Assembly (NCBI RefSeq): GCF_031843945.1
Contig: NZ_JAVTJJ010000001.1
Location: 992,001 to 1,056,000 of the forward strand
Origin: Paracidovorax sp031843945
Lineage (GTDB): Bacteria; Pseudomonadota; Gammaproteobacteria; Burkholderiales; Burkholderiaceae_C
Direction of reading: 5' to 3'
Length of the DNA stretch: 64,000 nucleotides
The notes under the pieces were generated by a model that was given only the letters and a program-made list of their open reading frames with translations, did no database searches and was not told the DNA's origin. The position numbers and the translations under genes are program-made. Shown here piece by piece: positions 1 through 9,133 of the stretch (the first letter of the stretch is position 1; each line of letters opens with the position of its first letter).

Positions 1-340
1 GATCGAAGATGAACCACCGCGGAAGGCCCTTCATGCTCTCCCAGCCGCAGCAGTCCTCGTCCAGCTCTTCGACACTCGTTTCATCAAGCGGCCTGCCTCG
101 TAGCGTGACGCGCTTGATCTCGAAGACGCTCGCGTGGAGCGGGTAGGTGGAGAGGTTGGGCTCAATGGCGATGGTGCACACATCGGGCGTCAGGCGATCC
201 TCGATGAGCTTGGCACGCTCGCATGCCTCCTGCACTGCCTCGTTCAGGTAGCGGACGATCAGCTCATCCGACCAGAAATGCGGCTGAACGTTGTCACCCA
301 CCGCACTCCGAAAGTCATCGATGAAGTCCGCTACCTTCAT
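1..340 (-). CDS. phage head-tail adaptor-like protein (partial, 3' end off window)
   Basis: The gene starts at the ATG at 340-338, three bases after the stop of the upstream gene, and runs off the left edge, so only about 113 residues are visible. It begins MKVADFIDDFRSAVGDN and has an acidic alpha-helical N-terminus with the stretch WSDELIVRYLNEAVQEA. This resembles the small adaptor/connector proteins that follow the capsid genes in short-tailed phages. Position in the late operon (terminase, portal, scaffold, capsid, two small genes, this gene) supports a connector role. A degenerate copy of its last visible 49 bases occurs at 21907-21954. Family assignment is inferred from order and general character, not from a decisive motif. 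Confidence 0.6.
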   Translation of the reverse strand, partial: MKVADFIDDFRSAVGDNVQPHFWSDELIVRYLNEAVQEACERAKLIEDRLTPDVCTIAIEPNLSTYPLHASVFEIKRVTLRGRPLDETSVEELDEDCCGWESMKGLPRWFIFD

Positions 341-343
341 GGC

Positions 344-688
344 TTACACCTTGGCCGTCAGCTCGGTGAAGATAGCGTCTGCTTCTTCTCGAGGGACAGC
401 GAAGCCGAGCCGAGCCCTCAGGCGCAACAGGTTGGGCTTGCCCTCGCCGGTGAAGTCGTCTTCGGCCTTGCCATCGAGCATGCCGGTGAGCGCTGCAGCG
501 ATGGCGGCCTTGCGGTCTTCAGCCGTCAGCACGGTGGTGCCGACGTCATCGAAAGCGACGGCACCGCGTGCGCTGGCTTCCTTGTGGAACATCTTGTCCA
601 GCACCACGCCCTCAGGGGGGACTACGGCGGTGTGCCCGGTGGTGAGTGCGACGTGGATGGGCTGGTCAGATGGGGAGCGGAATTTCAT
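344..688 (-). CDS. small phage late protein, function unknown
   Basis: A 114-residue protein starting at 688 with an AAGGAA ribosome binding site seven bases upstream. It lies in the prophage head operon, between the 137-residue structural candidate and the adaptor-like gene, three bases before the latter. It begins MKFRSPSDQPIHVALTTGHT and is rich in Ala and charged residues toward the C-terminus, without transmembrane segments or cysteines. The order suggests a virion or head-completion protein. No family is recognised. Confidence 0.7.
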   Translation of the reverse strand: MKFRSPSDQPIHVALTTGHTAVVPPEGVVLDKMFHKEASARGAVAFDDVGTTVLTAEDRKAAIAAALTGMLDGKAEDDFTGEGKPNLLRLRARLGFAVPREEADAIFTELTAKV

Positions 689-769
689 GATGGGTTCCTT
701 GAAAAGAGCCCGGCGGATGTGAGGCCGCCGGGCGAAGGGTCACGATGACCCGACCACGAGAGATGAAGA

Positions 770-1183
770 TCAGCCCTGGCTGAAGGCTGCGCGCCCGTCC
801 ACGATGTAGAGGACGGTCAGACGGCCAGCGCCTGCAGAAGGAGCGGCGCCAGCGCCAGTCCATACGATGCCGACGGTTGCAGCTGCGGCGTACTTCTTGC
901 CGGTGGCCACGATGGGGACAGCGCCTGGCGCCGTGATGTCAGCCGACTGGGCTGCATAGGTGGCAGCTGCAGCAGCGTTCGCGCCGACCTTGTCACCGAT
1001 GGAGAACTGGTCGGTCGTCGCGCTGTTGAAGATGGTCGTGATGGCCAGATGGCCGCCGACGACGATGGCGCCTGCTGGCACATCTACTGCCGCGGCGTAG
1101 GTGCCGCTGGTCACGTCGGCAAAGGTGAAGTCAGCAGTGGCCGCGATGACTTCCTGGCGGCCGGTGAGTTTCTTGATGGGCAT
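770..1183 (-). CDS. putative capsid-associated structural protein
   Basis: A 137-residue Ala/Thr/Gly-rich protein immediately downstream of the major capsid gene, preceded by a good AAGGAA site. Alternating small and beta-branched residues, very few charges after the first 15 residues and no cysteine suggest a compact beta-rich virion protein. The slot directly after the major capsid protein is where decoration or stabilising proteins are often encoded. That role is inferred from position and composition only; no family was recognised. Confidence 0.6.
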   Translation of the reverse strand: MPIKKLTGRQEVIAATADFTFADVTSGTYAAAVDVPAGAIVVGGHLAITTIFNSATTDQFSIGDKVGANAAAAATYAAQSADITAPGAVPIVATGKKYAAAATVGIVWTGAGAAPSAGAGRLTVLYIVDGRAAFSQG

Positions 1184-1254
1184 GATGATTCCTTCAACAA
1201 CAAGGGGGAAAGAGGAGCGCGGCCGGAGCGCGAGGCCCCGGCCGGCAGATCTGC

Positions 1255-2358
1255 TTACTGCAGGTAGTGGTCGATGGTCAGCAGGCCGAAGTCTTCGTCG
1301 CTGCCGTCGTAGATCGATGGGAAGACAGGCTTTTTGAAGCCAATCATCCGGTCGATGTTCAAGCCGACTTGGCTGTCGTACTGGAACAGCTTCTCGATCC
1401 AGTTGCCGTCGCCGATGTCAGCGAACGCGAGCGCCTGAGAGCCGCACAGCAGGGTGCGCGTGCCATTCACGTTGCCGCCAGCGCCCCACTTCGAACCGTT
1501 CGCCGCACCCTTGGTGTTGTAGACCAGCGTGTGCTCGTGAATCACAGCACCGTCCACGGTCACGGTGGCGCCCGTGAACCAGGGCGAGTCCATGCCGGCC
1601 TTCGTGGCCACAGCCACAACAGCGCGCTGATACGACTCATCCTTCTTCAGGGCGGCCAGCGTGCCCGGGGCCACGAACATCACGTAGTACGGCTTGCCGC
1701 CCGCCATCAAAGGCTTGATACGACGCTCCTTCGCGTAGGCGATGGCGTCCACGATCATGTTGTACTTCGGCACGTATGCCGAGGTGATGGAACCAGTGGC
1801 CGATGCCTGCAGGCTGGTGCCGTCCCACATCAGCGAACGCTTGGCCGAAGGCCCGGTCACGTCTGCGGCAAACGTCAGCGCGGGGAACACCGAATTGATG
1901 CGAGGCGCGCCGTTATTCTCGAAGGCGTAGCTGATGCCCGACATCGTGAGGAATGCCAGCTGGTCGGTGCGCTGGGCCAGCCAGAACGAGAGCTTGTCCT
2001 TGCCCTGGGAGCGGAAGTTGATGACGTTCTTCTGGTCATCCAGACGACCTTTGTTCTTCACGCTGTGGCTGAGCTGGTCGAGCTGGATGATCTGGCTGTG
2101 CGCGTCCATCGCCTCTTCATTGCCCTCGCGCTCGTCGTCACCACGCACCCCGTCTCCGACCAGGTCGGCAACCAGCTGGAACAAGCACTGGGTGCCCTTC
2201 TCGGTCGCCGTGAGTTCGGTGATGCGGTGCACGACGCTGTTGCCCGTGTCGCTCATGAAGTTCTTGAGGAACATCTGGTCGCGCGCGGCCTTCCAGACGA
2301 CCCGGGACCAGTTGATTTTCTGAACCGGCGTCAACTCGCCGAATGCAGTGAATGCCAT
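1255..2358 (-). CDS. major capsid protein, N4-gp56 family
   Basis: A 367-residue protein related to the N4 gp56-type major capsid family. Visible family features are the N-terminal TPVQKINWSRVVWKAARDQ segment, the central HSQIIQLDQLSHSVKNKGRL and RTDQLAFLTMSGISYAFEN stretches, and a Gly/Thr-rich middle. The ATG at 2358 is chosen because GGAG lies seven bases upstream; a TTG twelve bases earlier is in frame but lacks a site. It forms the icosahedral shell together with the scaffold-like protein encoded just upstream. N4-gp56-type coats paired with P22-type portals are known from short-tailed phages. Confidence 0.85.
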   Translation of the reverse strand: MAFTAFGELTPVQKINWSRVVWKAARDQMFLKNFMSDTGNSVVHRITELTATEKGTQCLFQLVADLVGDGVRGDDEREGNEEAMDAHSQIIQLDQLSHSVKNKGRLDDQKNVINFRSQGKDKLSFWLAQRTDQLAFLTMSGISYAFENNGAPRINSVFPALTFAADVTGPSAKRSLMWDGTSLQASATGSITSAYVPKYNMIVDAIAYAKERRIKPLMAGGKPYYVMFVAPGTLAALKKDESYQRAVVAVATKAGMDSPWFTGATVTVDGAVIHEHTLVYNTKGAANGSKWGAGGNVNGTRTLLCGSQALAFADIGDGNWIEKLFQYDSQVGLNIDRMIGFKKPVFPSIYDGSDEDFGLLTIDHYLQ

Positions 2359-2524
2359 GTCTATCTCCAATCAGTAGGATTACTTCTCGGGACATGACGC
2401 CGCCCATCTGCGGAAAACATGGCTGTGGTGACGGCCAAGAGCGCCTGACTGTTTAACGCCCGTCAGAGGCGGCAACCCGGTGTGACGCTGGCAAGGTGGG
2501 TGAGCCCTTGCCAGCCTTGAGGTG

Positions 2525-3475
2525 CTACGCGAGACCGAGTGCGCTATCCAGCTCCGCTTTCGACGACCCAGTGATCTGCTCGTCGGTGAGCGTCTTCGTC
2601 GCGTCAATCTTGGACGCCGTGGCACGGTTGCCCATGCCCGCCTGCACAGCTGCTGGCTGCAGCAGAGAGTCCGCTGCGCCACGCTTGTCAGCACGCTCCA
2701 GGCGAGTGTCGGCAGGAGCACCCCCATCGGGCAATCCCTTACTGGGGGTGCCGTCCGGAGCGAAGCGCGGGGCAATGGTGGAAATGGCGTCCGCCAGGGC
2801 CAGGTGCCGAGGCATGCCCGTCGCAGTCTTGGCTTTCACACTGGCCTCAATCAGCTCCAGCGCAACGGCGCCTTCGTCCTGGTCCAGCCACGGGTACGCC
2901 TGAAGCGCGCTTGCCACGACGTCCTGAGATTTGGCGGCCGCCTGCTGCTGCTGCGATGTCTGTTCAAACCGCTGCATCACCGAGTTTTCGATGTGCTGGT
3001 TGATCTCACGCCGAATCGCGCCAGCGCCCTTGGCATCCCCGTCCAGCAGCGCCTGGGCGTACTGCTCTTCGGCGGCATCCACATCGAAGGCGACTGGGGC
3101 CGGAGCTGCGGCCGCTGCTGGCGCAGCCGCTGGCTGCTGCCCTGCCTTGAGCGCCTGAACCTCCTTCTGCGCGGCCGCCAGTTGCTCTTCCAGCAGACGC
3201 CTGTTTTCGTTCACTTCCCGGAAGCGCGCGTAGGGCACGTTTTGAGTTGCGCCGGCGCCCTCCCCCGCACCGGCATCACTGGCAGCCGCTGCCGAAGGTG
3301 CCGAGGCCGGTGCTGGTGCCGCTGTCTCGCTCGTGCCGCTGCTCGGCTGATCATCGTTGCCAAGGTCCAGTGCCTCTTCCTGGGTAGCGTTACCGGTCCC
3401 CGACGATCCATCCTCGTCGGGCTTCATGTACCCGCTGTAGGGCAGCAGACGGCGTTTCAGTTCACGGATGTTCAT
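2525..3475 (-). CDS. phage scaffold-like capsid assembly protein
   Basis: A 316-residue, strongly Ala/Gln/Glu-rich protein between portal and coat, the usual scaffold position. A low-complexity acidic/Ala/Pro N-terminal third is followed by a predicted coiled coil at about residues 85-115 (RFREVNENRRLLEEQLAAAQ), then another Ala/Pro linker and a helical C-terminal half. It has no cysteines or membrane segments. AAGGAG lies nine bases upstream of the start. The scaffolding function is inferred from composition, size and gene order. Confidence 0.65.
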   Translation of the reverse strand: MNIRELKRRLLPYSGYMKPDEDGSSGTGNATQEEALDLGNDDQPSSGTSETAAPAPASAPSAAAASDAGAGEGAGATQNVPYARFREVNENRRLLEEQLAAAQKEVQALKAGQQPAAAPAAAAAPAPVAFDVDAAEEQYAQALLDGDAKGAGAIRREINQHIENSVMQRFEQTSQQQQAAAKSQDVVASALQAYPWLDQDEGAVALELIEASVKAKTATGMPRHLALADAISTIAPRFAPDGTPSKGLPDGGAPADTRLERADKRGAADSLLQPAAVQAGMGNRATASKIDATKTLTDEQITGSSKAELDSALGLA

Positions 3476-3489
3476 GGTCTCGTTCTCCT

Positions 3490-5589
3490 TCAGGGTTGCA
3501 GGCCATCTGCGGCCAGGGTTTCGATTCCGTCGCTCGCGCCCACGGCGGGGCTGGCTGGATTCATGGGGTCGGTGTTGCGCGGCATGTCCAAGGTGGGCAG
3601 CCCGTCTGGTACTGAAGGCACGATGGGGCCAGCGTCTTGGTCCACGTAGCCCGCTGACTTCAGCAGGCCATCAGCCAGCGCTGCAGTGGCAGGGATCTGG
3701 GCTACCACCTGGGCTGTTTGCACGCCGCTGTACTGGGTCTTCACCTTGACGTCGGTAGCCTGCGCATCGGTCTTGCGTGTCTGTGCGTTGAGCAACTGGA
3801 CACGTGCATCGACCGTGGGATCGGCCGGCGGCTGGTCGCCCGGCAAGGACGCCAGGATCTCCTGCTTGTCCGACAGGTTGGAGTACCGGACCATCGTTGC
3901 GTCGTTGATCCGCACCCCGGCCTTGCGCATCTCCAGCGCCTGCTGGAACTGGCTGTTCTGGAACGTGACTTGCATGGGCTGCTCGGTGATCACCACGTCG
4001 TAGGTGCCGATGGTCACGTCGTTGATGTAGCCGCCCGTGGCTGGGTCGAACTTGTTGATCTCCACCAGCTCCTCCTTCGGCTTTCCGGTGTTCGGGTCCG
4101 TCTCGGTAATGCGGAAGATGCGGTGCGTGTCGTAGTAGCGCTGGATGAGCTTCAGAATGCGCTTGGCCAAGAGCTGACGGGTGTAGGCCAGGTTGTCCAG
4201 CGGCACGGCCAACTGCTGCTGGCTGGCGAACTGCTTCGACTGGATAGCGATGCCTGAGGTCTCTGGTCCCTGCACGCCTCGCATGGCCTCGGGCACGGTG
4301 ACATCCTTCAGCGCCTTGTCCGCACGGTCGATGAGGTGCGTCACGCCGGTGGGCACCTGGTTCGCCTGGATCTTCTGAGGCGGCTTGGATCCCTTTTTGT
4401 ATTCGATCACCAGGCCGTTCTGCGCCCCTCGGGTCTCCAGTTCTTTCATCGTCATGTTGGTGACGGAGTTCTCCTCCACCACCCAGCCGCTGTTGGCGCT
4501 GGAATTGACGATGTGCACCACCTGAGAAACGGCTTTGTTCAGAACCTCCTGCGGACCGATCGCGTTGTCGATCATCCCGACCGTCTTGCCACGGCGGAAG
4601 TAAGCGAAGTACGGCACCACGGTGAAGTGCTCATAGGGGCTGTAGTGATCGTGAAGCGTGGCGGTGAATGTTGTGACAGTCCACTTCACCCGACGGCGCA
4701 TGCGCTTGGCCTTGACCGCGCCATTGGCAAGCGCGTCAGCCACAGAGTCGGCGGCCATGGTGGCTTCCACCTGCACGTCGCCCGTACCCGGCCACACCAG
4801 GCAAGGTGTCAACTCGTAGACAAACCGCTGGCGGTCGATGACGCGGTACCGGTCGAGCCCGTCTTCCTTGATGGCACACGCATCGGTGTAGCCCCAATCC
4901 TTGCGGGTCGCAAATTTGTTCCGATCCGCCCCGTCTTCGAGATCCCCGAAGTCTTCGCCTGCGTCGTTGCTGGACTCAGCGCGCTTCCTGGCCGTCTTGC
5001 CGTAGATCTGCTCGATCTCATCCAGCGTGAGCCAACGGGTGATGATCACGTCGCCCCACTTGTCGGGGTCGTAGCTCTTGGCGTCAGGGTCCGGGATCAC
5101 ATCGAGCGGGTCCAGCGTGCCCACCACGATCTCGCCCTTGATGTTCTCGTCGAAGGACATCCGCACATCGAAGTACCCGCGCTGCTGGATCAGGCCATCG
5201 CTGAAGACTTGCGTCTCGTGCCAGTGCAGGGCGCACAGGTCCGCCACCTGCATCGCCACCTTGGACAGGATGGTGGCCTTGAACAGGTCCGAGTCTCCGC
5301 CCCGCGGCTTGAACGCGATGTCCATGCGGTTGTGGATCTGGTAGCCGATCGCACTGTTCACGCTGGGCATGATCTGGTTGAACTCATACCCCGGCCGGCG
5401 TGCAGCGATCAACGCAGCGCGCTGCTCTGGAGTGATCTGCCGCCCTCCGCCCAGGTACATGTCCTCGCAGCGCGCTGCATGCGGCAGGTAGTCGATGTGG
5501 CCACGATCCTTGCCGTACAGGTAGCGTGCCCAGTTCTCGCGCGCCGCGCCGTCCGCGAGGCTGGTCGGTGATGTGTCGTTCATAGTCAT
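3490..5589 (-). CDS. portal protein, P22-like
   Basis: A 699-residue portal protein forming the dodecameric DNA entry ring at the capsid vertex. Length and character match the large P22-type portals: an N-terminal YLYGKDRGHIDYLPHAARCED region, a central QEVLNKAVSQVVHIVNSSANSG segment, and an Ala/Gln-rich C-terminal barrel-like tail. Its ATG overlaps the terL stop as ATGA, so translation is probably coupled to the terminase that docks on it. The neighbours on both sides are head morphogenesis genes. Confidence 0.85.
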   Translation of the reverse strand: MTMNDTSPTSLADGAARENWARYLYGKDRGHIDYLPHAARCEDMYLGGGRQITPEQRAALIAARRPGYEFNQIMPSVNSAIGYQIHNRMDIAFKPRGGDSDLFKATILSKVAMQVADLCALHWHETQVFSDGLIQQRGYFDVRMSFDENIKGEIVVGTLDPLDVIPDPDAKSYDPDKWGDVIITRWLTLDEIEQIYGKTARKRAESSNDAGEDFGDLEDGADRNKFATRKDWGYTDACAIKEDGLDRYRVIDRQRFVYELTPCLVWPGTGDVQVEATMAADSVADALANGAVKAKRMRRRVKWTVTTFTATLHDHYSPYEHFTVVPYFAYFRRGKTVGMIDNAIGPQEVLNKAVSQVVHIVNSSANSGWVVEENSVTNMTMKELETRGAQNGLVIEYKKGSKPPQKIQANQVPTGVTHLIDRADKALKDVTVPEAMRGVQGPETSGIAIQSKQFASQQQLAVPLDNLAYTRQLLAKRILKLIQRYYDTHRIFRITETDPNTGKPKEELVEINKFDPATGGYINDVTIGTYDVVITEQPMQVTFQNSQFQQALEMRKAGVRINDATMVRYSNLSDKQEILASLPGDQPPADPTVDARVQLLNAQTRKTDAQATDVKVKTQYSGVQTAQVVAQIPATAALADGLLKSAGYVDQDAGPIVPSVPDGLPTLDMPRNTDPMNPASPAVGASDGIETLAADGLQP

Positions 5590-8273
5590 GCAGTCGCTTG
5601 GTCCCAGTGGTCGGAACCAGAGGCTGCGAGGCGATCTCGCCAGCTCTTGGCTTTCGGCTTGGGTTCGGGTTTGGGAATGTCGGCCGCGAAGGTCATGGCC
5701 ACCGCATCGCCCTTGTCCGGGCTGCGGCCCAGCACAAGGCGAATGTCGTCCTTGCTGCTGACCAGGATCGCTGCGCTGCGCCCCATGGTCACCACCTTGT
5801 ATCGGGGGGCCGTCAGGTCACCCAGCAATTCCTGATCAGGCGGAAGCGCGATGGGATCTGGATTGGTAGGGTCCAGCGCCTCGCGTAGCAGCCAGTAGTA
5901 CTCGGCCCGCTTGTTACGAAAGCGCAGTTGGCCGGACTTGTCCATTAGGGCGCTGCCCTCGGAACCCACCACCGCGTGCACATGCAGGCCCAAGCCCGTG
6001 ATGAAGTCCAGGGCGCTGGAGCCGATACCGATTGAATCGATGCACACCACCGCGCCATCTCGGATCAGCGGCGCGACGAATCCTGCAGCTGATGGGCCAT
6101 CCTTCGTCACCACGCCCGGTGCGGTGATGATCTTGTCGAACCACTGCCTATGCCGGCGTGCAGCTGACGACTTGTCCTGCCCACCGCGCGAAGGATCGAA
6201 GCCCATGGCGGTCATGAGGCCCTTGGTATCACGCTCCCTCCATCTGGCCTGAGCGGCCTTCACCCATTCTGTGGGGATGAGCTGCCACACTGGATCTGAA
6301 GTACCGGCGTTGAAGTCTCCTCGGAGCATCTGCGAGCGCAACGGTTCTGGCAGCGCCTGCAGCGTGGCCTTGTAGCCCGTAGTGGTCAGGAACAGGTTGT
6401 CATCCACTCTAGACGGGATGAAGGTACGGCTGGTCGGCACGACCATCTCACCGTTGACCATCACTGGCGAGTTGTTAGGCACTTCCAGGTCTTCACCTCT
6501 GTCGTTCGAGATGTACCAGCGCAACTCACCTGGCTTGGCAGGGTTTGGGTGCTGAGGATCGAGCCATGCGGCCCAGTACCGTTTAACCCACTCGCCAGAA
6601 GGCTCAGTCGGCGGATTGCCTGCGCACACCACACGCTGGCGCACCCCTGCATTGCCAGTGCGCTTCCAAGCAATCAGGGTTCTGAACTGCGACTCGGTGA
6701 AGTGGGTGATCTCGTCGAAGCCCTTGAGGTCATGGGGGCGGCCCTGATACTTCTTCCAGTCGCCAGCCTTCTGGACGCTCCCAAACTCCAGGATCTTCTT
6801 ACCTGGTAGCCGCCAGAGATGGTCCTGCCCGTTGTAGCCGTCGCGCGAGCCGAGGATTTGCGTCATCCGCTCTTCCAAGCCGATCAGCTGGACGGCCTCG
6901 CGCCGGAAAATGATGCTCTGCTCCTGCGAGGTGAGGGCAAGGCCCAGCAGCAGGTCCGTGTTGTGCGTGGCCACCATCGCGTCGCCTGCCAGGAACTGTC
7001 GGCTGGGGCTATCCACGCTGATGCAGCGTGTGGGCACACTCTCAATGGCGCTGCAGTCCACTAGGTATCGAAAGGAAGTTGTGCGGCGCGTTTGCTTTTT
7101 CATGCGGCCCAGTTGCCGGGGCAGCGTGAAAACTGGAACGGTGGTGGTGAAGAGCACGCGCCACTTTTCGCCCATACATATGCCATTCAACTTGGCCTGC
7201 CCTTTGTGCATAGTGGCTTTGATTCCGAGAGACCTGGCCAGCTCCAGAACGCCGCAGGCGATGCCTTCGTGCGTGCTGTTGAACTCGGCTCCACCATCCG
7301 GAGCGACATACCCATCGGTGTCCATCAGGCCTCGGAGGAATTCCAGGCGTTGCCCGGCGCTGGCCCGCAGGTAGCTGGCGGGCACATGCTTGTTCTTCAG
7401 CTGCCCGGCAGCCCGAAGTGCCGGCATCAGGCCAATGATGTTGTGCTGGTTGTCCGCCCACGAGTAGCTTCGGACCTCGAAGCCATCGGCGCGGATCCGG
7501 TCAATGACCTCCAGATCTCGCGCCGTGATCTGGGCACTGGCCGATGCGCCATGCCCTAGCCAAGCACCCAAGGTATACGGAGGAATGGGCAAGTCCGATT
7601 CGGGCAGTTGGATCGGCTCGTTGATGGCGATCGCATGATTCGCTCGGCCTGAAGCCGAGCGGAGCGTGGCAGCCAGCGTTGCCGTGTCGCGCATGGTTCC
7701 ACGAGGGACGTCCGGCACGTGAGCGGCAGCCCGCGCCTTGTTTCTCTCGATGAGGGCCGCCGTGAACGCGGGCGACTTGTTTCCACCGATCCGAGAGGGT
7801 CGCGAGGCTCTGCGCTTCGCGCGCCAATCCGGCGCCATGCGTGTCAGCGACGAAAGCTCGGCAGCGCTGAAAGTGACCCACCGGTGCACGTCATCAGCCA
7901 CGAGCTCCGCGCCATCGTCGAACCGTAGTCTGAAACACTCGCGCTGCTGAACCGGACTGACGCCGACCACGCGGCACGGAGCCCCGTCCGGAGCGAGCAC
8001 GCAGTCACCTACCTGCAACTCGCCCATAGTTGTCCAGCCAGTTGGCGTGGGCAAAGGGGTGTCCAGCGCCAATCCCTTCCCGCCTCCGGCTGAACCGCCA
8101 TAAAACACGACGTCGGCGGGTGAGTGGTACGCCATGGATTGCGGCCCAGCCTGTGGCACCCAAACCGAGGGGTCGGCCATCATCAAGAACGCGTCGAGGG
8201 CAGCACGAGCCTCTGCATCCAGGCCCTGGACCGCCTGAAGCAGCTCTGCGGTGGTGGGCACTGCCAGCGTCAT
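5586..8273 (-). CDS. terL: terminase large subunit interrupted by an intein
   Basis: An 895-residue precursor. The extein parts (residues 1-66 and 439-895, 523 residues together) are a terminase large subunit: Walker A is GGSAGGGK joined to T439 after splicing, Walker B-like LKGFDEITHF follows, and the C-terminal nuclease region contains GFDPSRGGQDKSS and VCIDSIGIG. It packages phage DNA into the procapsid. A 372-residue intein (67-438) sits exactly between the Walker A Lys and Thr, so the unspliced precursor cannot be an active ATPase. The gene overlaps terS upstream and portal downstream by ATGA junctions. Confidence 0.92.
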   Translation of the reverse strand: MTLAVPTTAELLQAVQGLDAEARAALDAFLMMADPSVWVPQAGPQSMAYHSPADVVFYGGSAGGGKGLALDTPLPTPTGWTTMGELQVGDCVLAPDGAPCRVVGVSPVQQRECFRLRFDDGAELVADDVHRWVTFSAAELSSLTRMAPDWRAKRRASRPSRIGGNKSPAFTAALIERNKARAAAHVPDVPRGTMRDTATLAATLRSASGRANHAIAINEPIQLPESDLPIPPYTLGAWLGHGASASAQITARDLEVIDRIRADGFEVRSYSWADNQHNIIGLMPALRAAGQLKNKHVPASYLRASAGQRLEFLRGLMDTDGYVAPDGGAEFNSTHEGIACGVLELARSLGIKATMHKGQAKLNGICMGEKWRVLFTTTVPVFTLPRQLGRMKKQTRRTTSFRYLVDCSAIESVPTRCISVDSPSRQFLAGDAMVATHNTDLLLGLALTSQEQSIIFRREAVQLIGLEERMTQILGSRDGYNGQDHLWRLPGKKILEFGSVQKAGDWKKYQGRPHDLKGFDEITHFTESQFRTLIAWKRTGNAGVRQRVVCAGNPPTEPSGEWVKRYWAAWLDPQHPNPAKPGELRWYISNDRGEDLEVPNNSPVMVNGEMVVPTSRTFIPSRVDDNLFLTTTGYKATLQALPEPLRSQMLRGDFNAGTSDPVWQLIPTEWVKAAQARWRERDTKGLMTAMGFDPSRGGQDKSSAARRHRQWFDKIITAPGVVTKDGPSAAGFVAPLIRDGAVVCIDSIGIGSSALDFITGLGLHVHAVVGSEGSALMDKSGQLRFRNKRAEYYWLLREALDPTNPDPIALPPDQELLGDLTAPRYKVVTMGRSAAILVSSKDDIRLVLGRSPDKGDAVAMTFAADIPKPEPKPKAKSWRDRLAASGSDHWDQATA
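6960..8075 (-). other. class 3-type intein with degenerate LAGLIDADG endonuclease
   Basis: Intein of 372 residues (precursor residues 67-438). Block A begins GLALDTPLPTP with Gly at position 1, where Cys or Ser is normal. Block B has VHRW with His130 and Trp132; block F has RCISVDSP with Cys417 in place of the usual Asp; the C-terminus is ATHN (Thr436, His437, Asn438) followed by Thr439. Trp, Cys and Thr in these three places with no N-terminal nucleophile define class 3 inteins. A homing endonuclease region is inserted: the first LAGLIDADG-like motif reads LGAWLGHG with His241 where catalytic Asp is expected, and the second, LRGLMDTDG, keeps Asp320. Confidence 0.9.
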
Positions 8274-9133
8274 TCAGCACCCCGCGTGCGAAGCAACTGG
8301 CCCAGCGTTGAGAGCAGCCCTGGATTTGCCTGCAGCAATGTCGACATGCGCACCGCGCGTTCGGCGTCCGTCATGTCACGAATCACCAGCGGGTTCTCAG
8401 CGGTGCCAACATCGGATCGATTCCACCCCTGGGCCTTCATGATGCTGTCCAGGGCGGCGCGCTTGTCGCTCCACTTGACCTTGCGCACCATCAGTGGGGA
8501 GCTGTCCTTTCCACCGCCATCAAGCTCAACGGTCTCGTACGCTGCGATAGCGGCCGCTGTTTCCCCGTCCATTTCATGCGGCAGCTTCAGCGCCCCGCTT
8601 TCGTGATACGCGTGCCGAATGTCGAAAAACGCCAGCTTCGCGTATTCGGCGAGGGCCCGATCTCTTGATAGTCCGAGCCGGGCTGAGGTCTTGGCGCGTT
8701 CGGCAGCAATGGCCTCCTGCACTTCAACCTTTCCCAACAGGCGCGACGCCAGAGTGCTGGCGCTCTTCTCGGGTGTGCCTGGCACCGTACGCATATACGC
8801 CTTGGTGCCGTTCAGATCGATCAAGTACTCGACGACGAAGCGTTCCCGGCGCATGCTCAGCTCAGTGCCGGAGAGCGTCTCAGCAGCTAGCTCTTCAGCT
8901 AATGGGGCCTTTACCTTGGGCGGAACCGGGACCAGCCCGGGCCTTTTCTCAGGCCTGGTCCATCCCTTTGCCTTGGCATGCTTCTGAACCGCCGTGTGCG
9001 AGATGCCGTGAGCGGCACCGATTTCCCGTGCGGACTGGCGGGTGGTGCAGTAGGCAATGGCCACTGCCTCCCAATCCACGGGTGAGGTCGAGGCGGGGGG
9101 GAGGCCGGCAGGCTTGTGCTGTTTGGTTTCCAC
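8270..9133 (-). CDS. terS: terminase small subunit
   Basis: A 287-residue protein upstream of and overlapping terL (ATGA). It has an N-terminal helix-turn-helix at about residues 30-55 (REIGAAHGISHTAVQKHAKAKG), followed by a Terminase_2-like core: MRRERFVVEYLIDLNGTKAYMR and PGTPEKSASTLASRLLGKVEVQEAI. It recognises packaging sites and stimulates TerL. The start is a GTG at 9133 with no clear ribosome binding site, and the start lies inside a nested inverted repeat (9125-9172). The leaderless-looking start makes the exact N-terminus less certain than the family. Confidence 0.85.
   Translation of the reverse strand: METKQHKPAGLPPASTSPVDWEAVAIAYCTTRQSAREIGAAHGISHTAVQKHAKAKGWTRPEKRPGLVPVPPKVKAPLAEELAAETLSGTELSMRRERFVVEYLIDLNGTKAYMRTVPGTPEKSASTLASRLLGKVEVQEAIAAERAKTSARLGLSRDRALAEYAKLAFFDIRHAYHESGALKLPHEMDGETAAAIAAYETVELDGGGKDSSPLMVRKVKWSDKRAALDSIMKAQGWNRSDVGTAENPLVIRDMTDAERAVRMSTLLQANPGLLSTLGQLLRTRGAE

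Noticed and set aside
6960..8075. Interpretation of the terL interruption as a group I intron or inserted HNH gene
   Set aside because: The frame is open throughout, with intein blocks A, B, F and G in order and a C-terminal His-Asn/Thr junction, so protein splicing explains it.
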